Shown here: positions 55,006-64,000 of the stretch, one piece after another
How the letters are laid out: the number at the start of each line of letters is the position of its first letter
How positions within the stretch are numbered: position 1 is the stretch's first letter
From: Paraburkholderia edwinii
GTDB taxonomy: Bacteria; Pseudomonadota; Gammaproteobacteria; Burkholderiales; Burkholderiaceae
DNA length: 64,000 nt
Assembly: GCF_019428685.1 (NCBI RefSeq)
Contig: NZ_CP080096.1
Span: 2,480,001-2,544,000, forward strand
Direction of reading: 5' to 3'
Notes under the pieces: generated by a model
The model's database searches: none
Seen by the model: the letters and a program-made list of their open reading frames with translations, nothing else
Told to the model about the DNA's origin: nothing
Program-made: the position numbers and the translations under genes

Positions 55006-56628
55006 CTATCGCAGTGCAAGCGCGCGCGCCGGATCGAGTACGGTCAGTTCGGCTTGCAGATCGCCGACGCGGCGTGCGAGCGCGGGTTTGTCGGCGTCCT
55101 TTCTCTGGCTCTGCGCTTTGAGCATGCGCACAAGGTGATGCTTGACCTCGAACATCAGCGCAGGCTCCCAGCGAGCCAGCGGCACGGCGCGCGCCGACGC
55201 GTCGAGTTCGGCGAGCAATGCGAGTGCAGCGTCCGCATGCCCGCTGTGATCCGCGATGCGCGCCATCACGAGACGCTGCAGATAGCGTTGACGACCGGTG
55301 CGCAGTCCCGGCAACGCATCGAGCCAGACGAAGGCCGCCTCGATTCCATCGGCGGCCGCGATGTCGCGCGCCTGAGCTTCGATTTCGGGCCAGTCGCCTG
55401 CCGTGCCGGCTTCGTGATCGACGGATACCGGCAACGGTGTAACGCTATCGCCTGCCTCGAGATTGCGAACGACAGCGTGACGCGCAATCCATTCACGTGT
55501 GGTGTCGTCGGCGAACGGCGTGCCGTCTTCGAAAGCGAGGCGCTCGATTGCTGGTAGACGCTCGAGGAACAGCGCAAAGTCGGCGCGCAGCAATTCGCGC
55601 CACCGGTCATAGGGTGAGCCGATATGATCGAGCGCGACGTGCTGGAAGTACTGCAGGTCAAACCACAAGTGGTTAGCGCCTTCCATCAATGCGCCTTCGA
55701 CGCGCTCGAGCAGTTCATACCACTGCTTTTGCAGCACGAGACGCTTCAATTGCTGACGCACTTCCGCGCGAGGCGCCACGAGACGCGTGCGTCCGTTCGC
55801 GGCGGCCGGCGGCAGATCGTGCAGCGTGTCCCAACGGATGCTGCGTGCCACGCGTGCGGAGGACAGATAGCCGTCTTCCTGCTTGCGCAGCCAGTTCGTC
55901 AAGGCACGCGTCTGGTCGAGCAGATCGCGAGCCGATGAGATCGTCGAGGCCGTCGGCACGCCTGCGACGGCGAGGTCGGGTTGCGACGCGGCGGACTCCG
56001 CGTTGTCGTTCCGCGCGGGATCGTCGTTGCGCTCGAAGCGTGCGACGAGCGGTTGCAAATTGGGGCGCGCCGTTTCCGGCCACACGCTTGTGCGCGCGAT
56101 CAGCACATCGAGCGCCGCGATCGCGCGTTCAAGGTCTTCAGGCGCAAACTCGCCGCGGCTGTCGAGGATGCCGAGCATGCGAGTCGTAGCGAGCATATCG
56201 AGCGCGCCCTTCTTCGCTTCGGCGCGGGCCGGCAGAATGGATTCGCCGAAGCGGTCGACAAGCGCGGCAACGAGTTCGAGTCCGTCGGCAAAGCCGGCGG
56301 GACCGTCCTGCCGCAGCCGTGCCTGCGCGTAGTAAGCGGCGACGCGCAAGTCCTTGCCCGTTTCCTTGGTCAACTGTTCGCAGTGACGGACGATCAGCGC
56401 GTCGTCGATGCCGGAGAGCTTGCTCGCTTCGTCCTTCAGTTCGAAGAAGGCGTCTTCATAGCCGGGATCGCGGCCCGCTGAGCCGCCGTTTTGCGCGGCG
56501 CTACTTTCGCCGGTGATCGCGAGCGGCTTGAACGGTTGCAGCCATGCGTCCCATGCGTTCAGGCGGTCACGCGAGAGCTGGTCGGCGTCGCGCGACGGGA
56601 AAAGATTTTTTAGCAGACTGGAGAGCAT
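55006..56628 (-). CDS. tssA: Type VI secretion protein TssA
   Basis: This 540-residue protein has an ImpA-type N-terminal domain (GGSAGRDPGYEDAFFELKDEASKLSG) and a C-terminal VasJ-type domain (LHDLPPAAANGRTRLVAPR, then WFDLQYFQHVALDHIG). TssA coordinates baseplate and tail-sheath assembly. Its ATG overlaps the tssM stop by one base (TAATG). Confidence 0.9.
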   Translation of the reverse strand: MLSSLLKNLFPSRDADQLSRDRLNAWDAWLQPFKPLAITGESSAAQNGGSAGRDPGYEDAFFELKDEASKLSGIDDALIVRHCEQLTKETGKDLRVAAYYAQARLRQDGPAGFADGLELVAALVDRFGESILPARAEAKKGALDMLATTRMLGILDSRGEFAPEDLERAIAALDVLIARTSVWPETARPNLQPLVARFERNDDPARNDNAESAASQPDLAVAGVPTASTISSARDLLDQTRALTNWLRKQEDGYLSSARVARSIRWDTLHDLPPAAANGRTRLVAPRAEVRQQLKRLVLQKQWYELLERVEGALMEGANHLWFDLQYFQHVALDHIGSPYDRWRELLRADFALFLERLPAIERLAFEDGTPFADDTTREWIARHAVVRNLEAGDSVTPLPVSVDHEAGTAGDWPEIEAQARDIAAADGIEAAFVWLDALPGLRTGRQRYLQRLVMARIADHSGHADAALALLAELDASARAVPLARWEPALMFEVKHHLVRMLKAQSQRKDADKPALARRVGDLQAELTVLDPARALALR

Positions 56629-59600
56629 TATTGTGCCCCCTCCAGGATGAAACCACCGCCCGCCGGCAATGGCGTCGCGGCATGCCTTGCTGCGGTGATT
56701 GCTTCGGGCGGCAACGGTGGCGGATTGATCGCGGAGGTGAGCGCGCCGGCGCGTTTCTGTGCGCCCGCTACGTTTGCTGCATTCCCCACGTTTGCCGCGC
56801 TCTTCGAGTTGGTTATGAAGATGCGAGTGGGCAACGTGAAGTGCCGAAGCGCTAGCACGTCGAGCGGTCCGGCCCCCGCCTCGCTGCGCAATTGCACGCG
56901 AAGCGCGATGCCTTCACTTTGATCCGGAGTCCACGAGAGCAGGTAACGCGCATTGTCCTGTTGCGATACGGTCGCGCGCTCGAGCAGGCGGATCAATCCG
57001 AAACGGCCTTGCGTGTCGAGTGCGGAACGCAAGCCGCCCTCCTCGGTTTGCCATTCGATATGCGACAGGTTATCGAGCGACTGGCCCGGCCACTCGAACG
57101 GCATCCATTCCTCTTTCTGGTTGAAGTAATGCAATTCGCGCCCGGACAGCGCAAAGCGGATATCGGTAATGCCAGGCGTCGGGACTGCGCGCAGTTCGTA
57201 ACGCACGTGCGCATCGCCGGACGGAAAGAGGACAGTCGAGACGCGCGAGAGCCGGTTCAGCGCGGTCAGGAAATTCGGATCGAGCGTCAGCGCGCCATGG
57301 CTCGCGCCTTGCGCGGCGACCCACCGGTCGCCCTGGCGTTCAACGACGCCCGCGAGCTGCGTGCTGACGAACTGCGTGATCACACCGTTGTCGGTACGCA
57401 TGAAGCGCGCCATTTCGGGCAATGAGGCGTCGTTGTCGGAATCGGCAAACGGATAGCGGCCGGCGAAACTGCGATTCCAGTCGGAGACGATCGCGCCGCG
57501 CCAGATCTCGTTCAAGCTCGACGCGGCCGGCGCGACGACGACTTGCCACGTTTGGTCCATCGGCGCTTCGAAGAGATTGCCGAAGCCCGCCCACTGCTCG
57601 CCGAGGCTTGCCGCTACGCGGCTCGCGTAATCGCGACTATCGGCGATATCCGATGTTTTGCCTTGCAGGACCGCTTGTGCCGCGACGCGCGACATCGCAT
57701 CGGGGTCCGCGCTCGCGACCATTTGCTGCGCTTTCAGACGCATGGCGGTGACGCGTTCGAGATAGCGGGCGAGGCTCAGGTCGCCGGTCGTCGCGAGCTG
57801 GGCGGCGGCCTGGTTGTCGGCGGGTTGCTGCATCGAAAGCGGGTCGCTGCCGGTCAGGCGAAGGATCGGAGCGAACGTAGCGGCTAGCGACGCGGCCGCC
57901 GGCGTGAGCTGGGCGCGTTGTCCAGGTTGCGAGCCAGGGTCGTTCGATGGATTGATCGCGCCGCTAAACGAGGTGGTGTTCTTTGATGGCTCGTCGGCGC
58001 CGACCAGGTGCTGAGCCTTGCGGATCAGCGTATCCGACAGCGATTGCGACGTCATGCCTGCATTCGCCTGATAGACGATGACGTTCATCAAGGCGACGAG
58101 CGGCGAGCGTTGCGGATCGCCGAGCAAGGTCAGCTGGTCGACCGTGCCCGACAGCGTGGGCGCGGGCTGCCAGCGCAGGCTGTTCAGGAACGTGGCCCAC
58201 GCGCGGGCATAGTCGTCGAAATAGCGCTTGCTGAGGTCGGCTTTCAGCGTCGACGGCGAAGATGCGCGTGCGTTCGTTGCATCGGAGAGGACCCAGTCGG
58301 CTTTTGCATCACGATTTTCGCTTGCGTCGTCGATGGCCTTTGAGATGCGCTCGTCCCATGCGGCTCGCGTGAAGACGCCGGGGATCGTTGCAGTGGTGCT
58401 GAAGAGGCCACGGCTTGTTGTGCCACCGGGAGACGCTTGAGCTTGCGCCTGGGTTTGTTGCGCGGCGTCGCCTAGCAAGGTGGCGAGCGACACCGGTGGA
58501 TACTTCGGTCGCGCGTCGTCGAGAATCTGCTGGTAGACCGTATCGGTCGAATTCTGGATGCCACGCACGCCGATGATGGTCTGCCGCGTCGATGCGATGA
58601 GTGCAAGATCCGCTGTGATCGGTGTTGCCGGCTTCGCGCCTTGTTTGCGATCCGTCAGATGCGTTGCGTAGAACGCCAGCAGATGACGACGCAGGTCGTC
58701 CCATGTGCCCGGCGCCAGCGTCGAATCGTGCGGGCGTGCGGGGATGCCTGTCGCGATCAGCTGCGGAGTGAGAAAGGCCGCGTTGGCCAGTTCGGGCTTT
58801 GCGAGCATCAGATAGGTTTTAAGGGTGTCGTACGCGGCTTGCACCTGCGCATTGCCGCCGCTCGCGATTTCCGAATCGGACAACGACGCGAGTTGGCGCA
58901 AACGGTCTTCGAGCTTGTGGCGCAGTGGGTCGGCGAGGATGCGCTGCGCCGCGATTTGGTATGCGGTTTGCAGAGCGGCGAGTATGACTTCGTCGCGGTT
59001 CAGGCCGAAGCGTGCGCGCCACGGAGCACGGTCGCGTGTGTGGGCTTCGAGGGTGTCGATCTGTTTGTCGAGTGCGTCGAGGGTTAGCGCGGTTTCGGTT
59101 TGGCCGTGCGCGGTTGAGAGCGTTGTTAGCTTCGCTAGTTTCGTGATGGTGCTTTCGGCTGCGCGGATCGTTGCGCTGTTCGTGGAACCGGATGTGGCGG
59201 TGCCTGCGATCCATAGGGCGAGCGCTGCAGTTGTTGCCCATGCGGCTGTGGTCGATATAGAGAAGCCGACGCGGCGGCCGTGGATTTGGCGGCTGTGGTT
59301 GGCGATGGTTTGCCAGATGGTGGGGGATGGGGGTTCCGGAAAGTCCTCCACGTCACCCGAGGATCCGGGGTCGGGCTTGAAGACCGCAGATCGTTGAGTC
59401 GGAGGCGCCTCGCTGCCGATGGCTGTATCGCCATTTTCCAGAGCCCTTAGTGCACGCATTTTGATGGGCGGCGCGAAGAGTAGCCCATGTACCGTATGAG
59501 GCTGGAACCGCGAATGCGCGATGCGCGAAGCCAGTTCCGCCAAAAATCGGCCGCGGCGTGAAACATGTTGCGAAAGCTCGGCCGGATAGCGGTCGAAAGG

Positions 59601-60443
59601 ATTGTCCGCCACCCGTACGACCCCAGCGTCGGCCAGATAGTCCACGAGGCTTTGCAGCAACGCGTCGATCTTGTCCGCACGCACGTCCGGGTTCGACCAT
59701 GTCAGACCCATGGCCTCGTCAGGGCCCTTTGATTCGCTGCCGGCATCCGTGACGCGTAACAGGTATGCGGGTGCGGCCCAGCGCAGCGCGCGGGCATGGC
59801 GCGCGAGCCGCTGGGCGATATCGTCCGATTCTTCAGGGACGTTGCTTGCGGTGCTGTCGCGCGTCACCGAAATGATCGCGTCGACCGGTCGACGCCAGCG
59901 CATACGCCGGATCTGCTTAAGCCTGCCGGTATCCAGCGTGCCGCCAATCTGCTTCGCATATAGCAGAACTGCGTTCGCGGTAACCGCATAGCCGTCGACC
60001 GCCAGATTCGGCGCAAGAAGCTCAATAAGTGATTCGTCGCCAGCGACTAGAAGCCAGCGGTCACGATAACGCCAGCCACGGCCATGGCGACCGTAAAGAA
60101 TGGCACGCAGGCGCTCGGCCATGGATGCCGACGAGCGCTGCTCGTCCATGGACTGTGAAGCTTCCCGGTTTTCTCGATGCCGTTGTGCGTAAGCATGTGC
60201 AATCCGCGAGTCCGCCGCCCACTGACGGATACCGCGCTCGTATAGCGCAGCGAGGAACATACTCGCGAACCAGACAGCGACCAATGCAAGCGCGATGGCC
60301 GTCCGTTTGTCGGCAGCCCACCCATGTGAAGATCCCTCGTTTGAGAACCATAGCCAGATGCCTACAAAGAGCGCGGCAAGTGCCAACCCGAAAAATAAAA
60401 TGACGGATAACGAAGCTTTTTCGTTCAAACCTTCTTTCGACAT
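56628..60443 (-). CDS. tssM: Type VI secretion membrane protein TssM (IcmF), Walker-A-less
   Basis: This 1271-residue protein is an IcmF/TssM. Two N-terminal TM segments (about 12-33 and 48-67) and a third around residue 405-425 (ISTTAAWATTAALALWIAG) are seen. The large C-terminal periplasmic part has IcmF-related and DUF1215-like features (LNEIWRGAIVSDWNRSFAGRYPF). Where many TssMs have a GxxxxGK[ST] motif, this one reads RWLLVAGDESLIELLAPNL, so a nucleotide-binding P-loop is absent. Its start overlaps the 3' end of the upstream gene by 19 bp. Confidence 0.92.
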   Translation of the reverse strand: MSKEGLNEKASLSVILFFGLALAALFVGIWLWFSNEGSSHGWAADKRTAIALALVAVWFASMFLAALYERGIRQWAADSRIAHAYAQRHRENREASQSMDEQRSSASMAERLRAILYGRHGRGWRYRDRWLLVAGDESLIELLAPNLAVDGYAVTANAVLLYAKQIGGTLDTGRLKQIRRMRWRRPVDAIISVTRDSTASNVPEESDDIAQRLARHARALRWAAPAYLLRVTDAGSESKGPDEAMGLTWSNPDVRADKIDALLQSLVDYLADAGVVRVADNPFDRYPAELSQHVSRRGRFLAELASRIAHSRFQPHTVHGLLFAPPIKMRALRALENGDTAIGSEAPPTQRSAVFKPDPGSSGDVEDFPEPPSPTIWQTIANHSRQIHGRRVGFSISTTAAWATTAALALWIAGTATSGSTNSATIRAAESTITKLAKLTTLSTAHGQTETALTLDALDKQIDTLEAHTRDRAPWRARFGLNRDEVILAALQTAYQIAAQRILADPLRHKLEDRLRQLASLSDSEIASGGNAQVQAAYDTLKTYLMLAKPELANAAFLTPQLIATGIPARPHDSTLAPGTWDDLRRHLLAFYATHLTDRKQGAKPATPITADLALIASTRQTIIGVRGIQNSTDTVYQQILDDARPKYPPVSLATLLGDAAQQTQAQAQASPGGTTSRGLFSTTATIPGVFTRAAWDERISKAIDDASENRDAKADWVLSDATNARASSPSTLKADLSKRYFDDYARAWATFLNSLRWQPAPTLSGTVDQLTLLGDPQRSPLVALMNVIVYQANAGMTSQSLSDTLIRKAQHLVGADEPSKNTTSFSGAINPSNDPGSQPGQRAQLTPAAASLAATFAPILRLTGSDPLSMQQPADNQAAAQLATTGDLSLARYLERVTAMRLKAQQMVASADPDAMSRVAAQAVLQGKTSDIADSRDYASRVAASLGEQWAGFGNLFEAPMDQTWQVVVAPAASSLNEIWRGAIVSDWNRSFAGRYPFADSDNDASLPEMARFMRTDNGVITQFVSTQLAGVVERQGDRWVAAQGASHGALTLDPNFLTALNRLSRVSTVLFPSGDAHVRYELRAVPTPGITDIRFALSGRELHYFNQKEEWMPFEWPGQSLDNLSHIEWQTEEGGLRSALDTQGRFGLIRLLERATVSQQDNARYLLSWTPDQSEGIALRVQLRSEAGAGPLDVLALRHFTLPTRIFITNSKSAANVGNAANVAGAQKRAGALTSAINPPPLPPEAITAARHAATPLPAGGGFILEGAQ

Positions 60444-61621
60444 ATCATCGCGACAAAGTCGCCATCCAATTGATCCAGAATCAGCTGCGCATCAGCGCCT
60501 TGTTTCGCATTGGCTGACGCAAGCGCGAGGGCGAGCCAAGGTGTGGCTACCCCAGCATCGCCGACCGTACGTACAAGATCTACGATCCTCAAGTTGCCTA
60601 AAGGTCCGTCCAGACTTATGCCGGTCAGCGATATCGGCTCGGTCGACCACGTATTCCACACAGTACCGATAGCCTTTTCGCTGCAGCCGCCCCAACGCAA
60701 TGCGTCTTCGATGCCCTCGTCGACAGCATCGATGGCGCTTCTGGAAGGCCTGTGTGCAAGAGCCATGGTGGTTGAGCTGGACGCCTCGCCAAGGGCATTG
60801 GAGAACAGCACGGCCGCTCCCGCCTCTGCCTGTCCTGGCTGTAGTTCTCCGTTGATAACACCACGCAGTTGCACAGCTATCACAAGACAGGAAGAACAAT
60901 ACGCACGCACGTCCAGCCAGCCATCTATCGCGAAAAGTCTCAACGGGTTGACCAAGTGAACATTTTCCGCACCGCTCAAGCCAAGACTCATCCACACATT
61001 CGAAATCGTGGATCTCATCGCGTCTTCACTCAGTTCAGAACCGATGCACAGATATATCGCAACGCCACGCAGATGCTTCAGGTCCTGCGCGAGCGGTCCC
61101 ACTAGTTGAACGAGCAACCACTCGAGCACAATCGCATGTCGTTGAGCTTCGTCAGCATGGTTTCCACGATAGAAGCGTTGCCCCGGAATAACCAGTCCGC
61201 CTGCCCTTTGCGCCGTAGCGTCATCTTCGCGAAGCTTCATCGCCGCCTCCAACGTGTTTCGCTCAGCAATAGCGGAAAAACACCACGACTGCCTCTGTAT
61301 CATGAAAGGCACACCGGCTTCGTCATGCAAGCATGCTTCCTTGCGACCAATGGCATCGTTGTATGACTCCACGGTATGCAAGCGGTGAGCACCCAGGAAC
61401 CTCCACGCGGAATACAGCATTAACCAACCGAGGAGCGGGAGCCCAAACGTGCGGGTCCAAAACCACACCGTCTGAGCAGGGCGATCCATTGGCCACGTCG
61501 CTATGCTAGTGACCGCCCCCAATGCAACAACGATGACTAGAAGGACCAGTGCGGATATGATCGCCCTTCGTTCCTGCAGCGGGGCCGCACGTGCGGGCAA
61601 TGCCGCAAAATCAACTGGCAT
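60425..61621 (-). CDS. Type VI secretion-associated membrane protein, unknown role
   Basis: This 398-residue protein has two N-terminal TM segments (about 20-41 and 54-74) and a cytosolic-like C-terminal part of about 320 residues. Eight or more Cys residues are present (for example CSSCLVIAVQL). No family was recognised. It overlaps the tssM start by 19 bp, so it is probably co-translated with TssM and may work with it; it could supply the cytosolic function missing from this TssM. Confidence 0.7.
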   Translation of the reverse strand: MPVDFAALPARAAPLQERRAIISALVLLVIVVALGAVTSIATWPMDRPAQTVWFWTRTFGLPLLGWLMLYSAWRFLGAHRLHTVESYNDAIGRKEACLHDEAGVPFMIQRQSWCFSAIAERNTLEAAMKLREDDATAQRAGGLVIPGQRFYRGNHADEAQRHAIVLEWLLVQLVGPLAQDLKHLRGVAIYLCIGSELSEDAMRSTISNVWMSLGLSGAENVHLVNPLRLFAIDGWLDVRAYCSSCLVIAVQLRGVINGELQPGQAEAGAAVLFSNALGEASSSTTMALAHRPSRSAIDAVDEGIEDALRWGGCSEKAIGTVWNTWSTEPISLTGISLDGPLGNLRIVDLVRTVGDAGVATPWLALALASANAKQGADAQLILDQLDGDFVAMICRKKV

Positions 61622-61661
61622 TACCGACTCCCTTCGAATTCCATATTTGTTCCAGACGCTC

Positions 61662-62210
61662 CTAACGCGACGAACAGGAATTGATGGTATTGGTAACGGG
61701 TTCGACCTTTTGTCCGTCGTTACTTAGCACGAAGATGCGTTGACGACACTCATCGGGCGCACCGCTGGCCTTTTCAATGTGAAACCGAGCGACAAGTAGT
61801 TTACTGTCCGGTCGGCTAATGAGTTCGGTTGTATAAACTCGACCGTCCGACGTCTTCATTGGGTCTTGACCCGCCGACGAAAACATGTCCAACGCAGGAG
61901 AGTCCCGATTTTCTTTTAGGTCCGACAGCGTAAAATATCGGCACTCAGCCCCGCAGCTATGAAGGCCGATATAATATTTCCCAGCAAAATTAACGCGTGG
62001 CGCTTCCACCTGCTTACCCATGTTGTCTCGCCACACATCCCCATGCTGGACATAATATGCAGGCACATGGATTCTCTGTGTATAGATTGCAACTGGATAA
62101 TCTTCAAATTGAGGAATCTGAATACGTGTTGACGCTTTCGCGCTGGCAATCAGAATTATGCCGACGAGAATTATGTCAACGAGAACTGAAAGAATAGTCT
62201 TTTTCTGCAT
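61662..62210 (-). CDS. Membrane-anchored periplasmic protein, probable T6SS immunity protein
   Basis: This 182-residue protein begins MQKKTILSVLVDIILVGIILIASA, a single signal anchor, so the rest is probably periplasmic. The mature part has four Cys residues (HSCGAEC, DECRQR, NSCSS). No family was recognised. It starts 11 bp after the stop of a lysozyme-domain effector gene, and both have a lower GC content than the tss genes. The position and topology are those expected of an immunity protein that blocks a muramidase in the periplasm. Confidence 0.6.
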   Translation of the reverse strand: MQKKTILSVLVDIILVGIILIASAKASTRIQIPQFEDYPVAIYTQRIHVPAYYVQHGDVWRDNMGKQVEAPRVNFAGKYYIGLHSCGAECRYFTLSDLKENRDSPALDMFSSAGQDPMKTSDGRVYTTELISRPDSKLLVARFHIEKASGAPDECRQRIFVLSNDGQKVEPVTNTINSCSSR

Positions 62211-62221
62211 AAGCTCACCCG

Positions 62222-64000
62222 TCAACCGATCAAGTCACTCAAACCGCCGATAGCTACCGCCAAATCGCTCTTCCCGCTCAATTCGTCATTGAGGTATACG
62301 GAAAATTTCTTGCTGACGGTATCCATGCTCACACCACCCTGGCCGTACATATCGCCGGGAAGACTTGCCCACTCCAGATTGCAACGATCGTCAAAGACTG
62401 CCTTCTTTATGTCGCCTTCCTTTATGCTCTCGATTGCACGTCTCTTGAATTTCAAAAGAACCACGCAAAATCTGTCCTGAGATGCAGGAGAAAAGTCGCT
62501 GATACCGTACGTCTTTCTATAACGCGACAACTGCGGGTCATCCCATGTATAAGCCATTACCTGATATGCGCCAGCGGCGGTCGACCTAAGAATCCTTCCT
62601 GCGCTTTGCCTGGCAATTTGCAAGCGCGGATGATCGCTGAAATCTTTCCCATAGTCTCTAACAAACGACTCTCCCCCGAACAGCCGTTCATATCCGTCAA
62701 CCCCTTCAGTTCCTTCGCCTACCCGAATCATTCGCAGGAATGCTCTTACTCGAGCCTCCTCGAGAGGAATGGTATTTCGCGGAAAATTTGCTACAAGCGC
62801 AATAGGGTGAATATGAAATACTTCTGGACTTGATGGAAACACGCCCTTCACAGCTTTCTTGACGTCATCCCACCAGACTAGTCGGTTGAACCGCTCAATT
62901 TCAGCGTCGTGATAGGGTTCCTTTGCCACGCGAGCCAATATCTTTTCAAAAAAATCCTGGTACTCGCTATGGCTTGACCACTCGCTGCGATGCTTAGGGA
63001 TCAGACGTGACGCTCTGAACGTCAACCATTTGTGTCCCTTAAGCGCTCGCATTTCATCAGCCGCTTGCGACTCACTTCGCATTGTTGAAAGCGCGCGGTA
63101 CAGGTTGCATGCAAGAGGCTTGAGCTGCTGGACATCACCGGTAGCTGGTTTGTCCTCGCACAAGACGTGATCCAGCCAAGCGTCAACGGAGCCGAAGATA
63201 GTTGGATTGCCAGCATCGGCGCCCGTGACCGTCTCGAAGTCTTTCCACGCGTGCGGCGATTCGCGGGTCACGCCGCCGTTGGGCGGCATCTGCCGATTGC
63301 GAACCCAACCGTTGATGTCTTCGTACCGGCTGTTGGCGCTAGTCACCCTCCACCATTGCTGGCCGTCGCCGAGGGAGTCGTCTTTCGCCCCCTTGCTGTC
63401 TTTCGGCAATGCTTCGAGCACAGCTTGACTATAAATCTGGACCACTGCCGTTTCGGGTGCACGCGCACCCTCACCATCAGTCGAAGGCCGCTCGAACAGT
63501 TTTACCCCTTTATCGATGCGCAGCAACGAAAGCTTTTCAAAATCGATGACCTTGTTTGCCGCCGCACGACTGCTCGCCAGGAAATTTGGCAGCTCATCGC
63601 CACAGAACACCTCGATGTGTACCATCCGGTGCTCTCGCCTAGCATCGTCAGTCTGCCAGTATTGCCCCAGATGGCCGATCAACTCCCCGGCCTTGACAGG
63701 AATAGGTTCGGGCGGCACAACTACCTCGTCACAGCGCGCCTCTGACACAACAGGAACGAGCAACTCGTGCCCCCGTTCTTTCCCAAGATATACCCAACCC
63801 TTATCTGCATCCGGAAACACATATCCCGCGACTCGCGGCGGCATCAGCGCACCTGACTCAATCAGTTCTATTTTTCCCCACCGTCCGTTTTTGCGCTTTT
63901 CGCCAATGCGCACCTTGGCACCACGAGGCAGGATTGCCAGAATCTTCGCACTACCCGCGTCTGCGTGAATGTTTAGCCCTATTTGAGGGGTAACAGGGGC
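62222..64000 (-). CDS. Partial T6SS effector with SH3-like, M23-like and lambda-lysozyme (GH104) domains
   Basis: The frame is open to the right edge, so the 5' end is outside the window; 592 residues are visible. Numbered from a GTG at 63913: an SH3b-like segment precedes it and continues to about 20; residues 65-110 are M23-like (VKAGELIGHLGQYW, HRMVHIEVFCGDE); a second SH3-like segment spans about 128-208; FHIHPIALVANF is at about 366-377. The C-terminal part (388-545) matches phage lambda-type lysozyme: AFLRMIRVGEGTEG with the catalytic Glu at 400, DHPR, STAAGAYQVMAYTWD, DFSPASQD and EWASLPGDMYGQ. It probably cleaves peptidoglycan glycan strands after injection. A probable immunity gene follows 11 bp downstream. 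Confidence 0.8.
   Translation of the reverse strand, partial: APVTPQIGLNIHADAGSAKILAILPRGAKVRIGEKRKNGRWGKIELIESGALMPPRVAGYVFPDADKGWVYLGKERGHELLVPVVSEARCDEVVVPPEPIPVKAGELIGHLGQYWQTDDARREHRMVHIEVFCGDELPNFLASSRAAANKVIDFEKLSLLRIDKGVKLFERPSTDGEGARAPETAVVQIYSQAVLEALPKDSKGAKDDSLGDGQQWWRVTSANSRYEDINGWVRNRQMPPNGGVTRESPHAWKDFETVTGADAGNPTIFGSVDAWLDHVLCEDKPATGDVQQLKPLACNLYRALSTMRSESQAADEMRALKGHKWLTFRASRLIPKHRSEWSSHSEYQDFFEKILARVAKEPYHDAEIERFNRLVWWDDVKKAVKGVFPSSPEVFHIHPIALVANFPRNTIPLEEARVRAFLRMIRVGEGTEGVDGYERLFGGESFVRDYGKDFSDHPRLQIARQSAGRILRSTAAGAYQVMAYTWDDPQLSRYRKTYGISDFSPASQDRFCVVLLKFKRRAIESIKEGDIKKAVFDDRCNLEWASLPGDMYGQGGVSMDTVSKKFSVYLNDELSGKSDLAVAIGGLSDLIG

Overview
The window is high-GC DNA from a member of the Burkholderiaceae, most likely the Paraburkholderia/Burkholderia/Caballeronia/Trinickia group. 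This rests on protein families typical of that group (DUF3460, DUF3563, DUF4148, a Ugp-like ABC transporter, an OhrR/Ohr pair, a Burkholderia-style type VI secretion cluster) and on the overall codon bias. No rRNA, tRNA, CRISPR array, integrase or complete insertion sequence was seen. The species cannot be named from the sequence alone.

Layout. Positions 1-5.9 kb are accessory and regulator-rich: two CGNR-type zinc-finger proteins flank a TetR regulator with an alpha/beta hydrolase, followed by a small MAPEG-like membrane protein, a shortened LysR regulator and an orphan FixJ-type response regulator. Positions 6-7.4 kb hold a DUF3460 protein and ferrochelatase (hemH), and an AraC regulator follows. 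Positions 8.6-14.2 kb are a tight sufBCDSUT operon for Fe-S cluster assembly on the minus strand. Positions 14.5-20.5 kb carry small envelope proteins (DUF3563, DUF4148, DUF417, DUF3455), an unlinked MlaC, a cytochrome P450 and a ProQ/FinO-domain protein with very long low-complexity tails. Positions 20.6-30 kb are metabolic: aldehyde dehydrogenase plus acetolactate-synthase-like enzyme, a DJ-1/PfpI protein, an AraC regulator, an old-yellow-enzyme family reductase and an amidase.

Positions 30-37.3 kb form a regulated uptake locus. A Ugp/Mal-type ABC transporter (ATPase, two permeases, binding protein) is co-transcribed with an alkaline-phosphatase-superfamily hydrolase and is divergent from a SorC-type sugar-responsive regulator. 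Dihydroxyacetone kinase subunits DhaK and DhaL lie a few kb away (39.4-41.0 kb). Positions 41.3-51.2 kb hold a lipoprotein, a TetR regulator with a clear palindromic operator, an OmpR-type regulator whose receiver has lost its phospho-acceptor Asp, a Tat-exported phospholipase C with a small lipoprotein, a chromate transporter, the divergent ohrR/ohr pair with two matching operators, a striking 9-bp tandem array and an isochorismatase-like hydrolase.

Positions 51.3-64 kb are one end of a type VI secretion system on the minus strand. In transcription order it reads: a partial effector carrying a phage-lambda-type lysozyme domain, a small membrane-anchored probable immunity protein, a two-TM protein of unknown role, a TssM lacking a Walker A motif, then TssA, TssF, TssG and TssJ. 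The effector runs off the right edge of the window. The effector/immunity/TssM module is the most interesting part of the window. The paired TetR-type operators at 729 and 4043 are the best regulatory observation.
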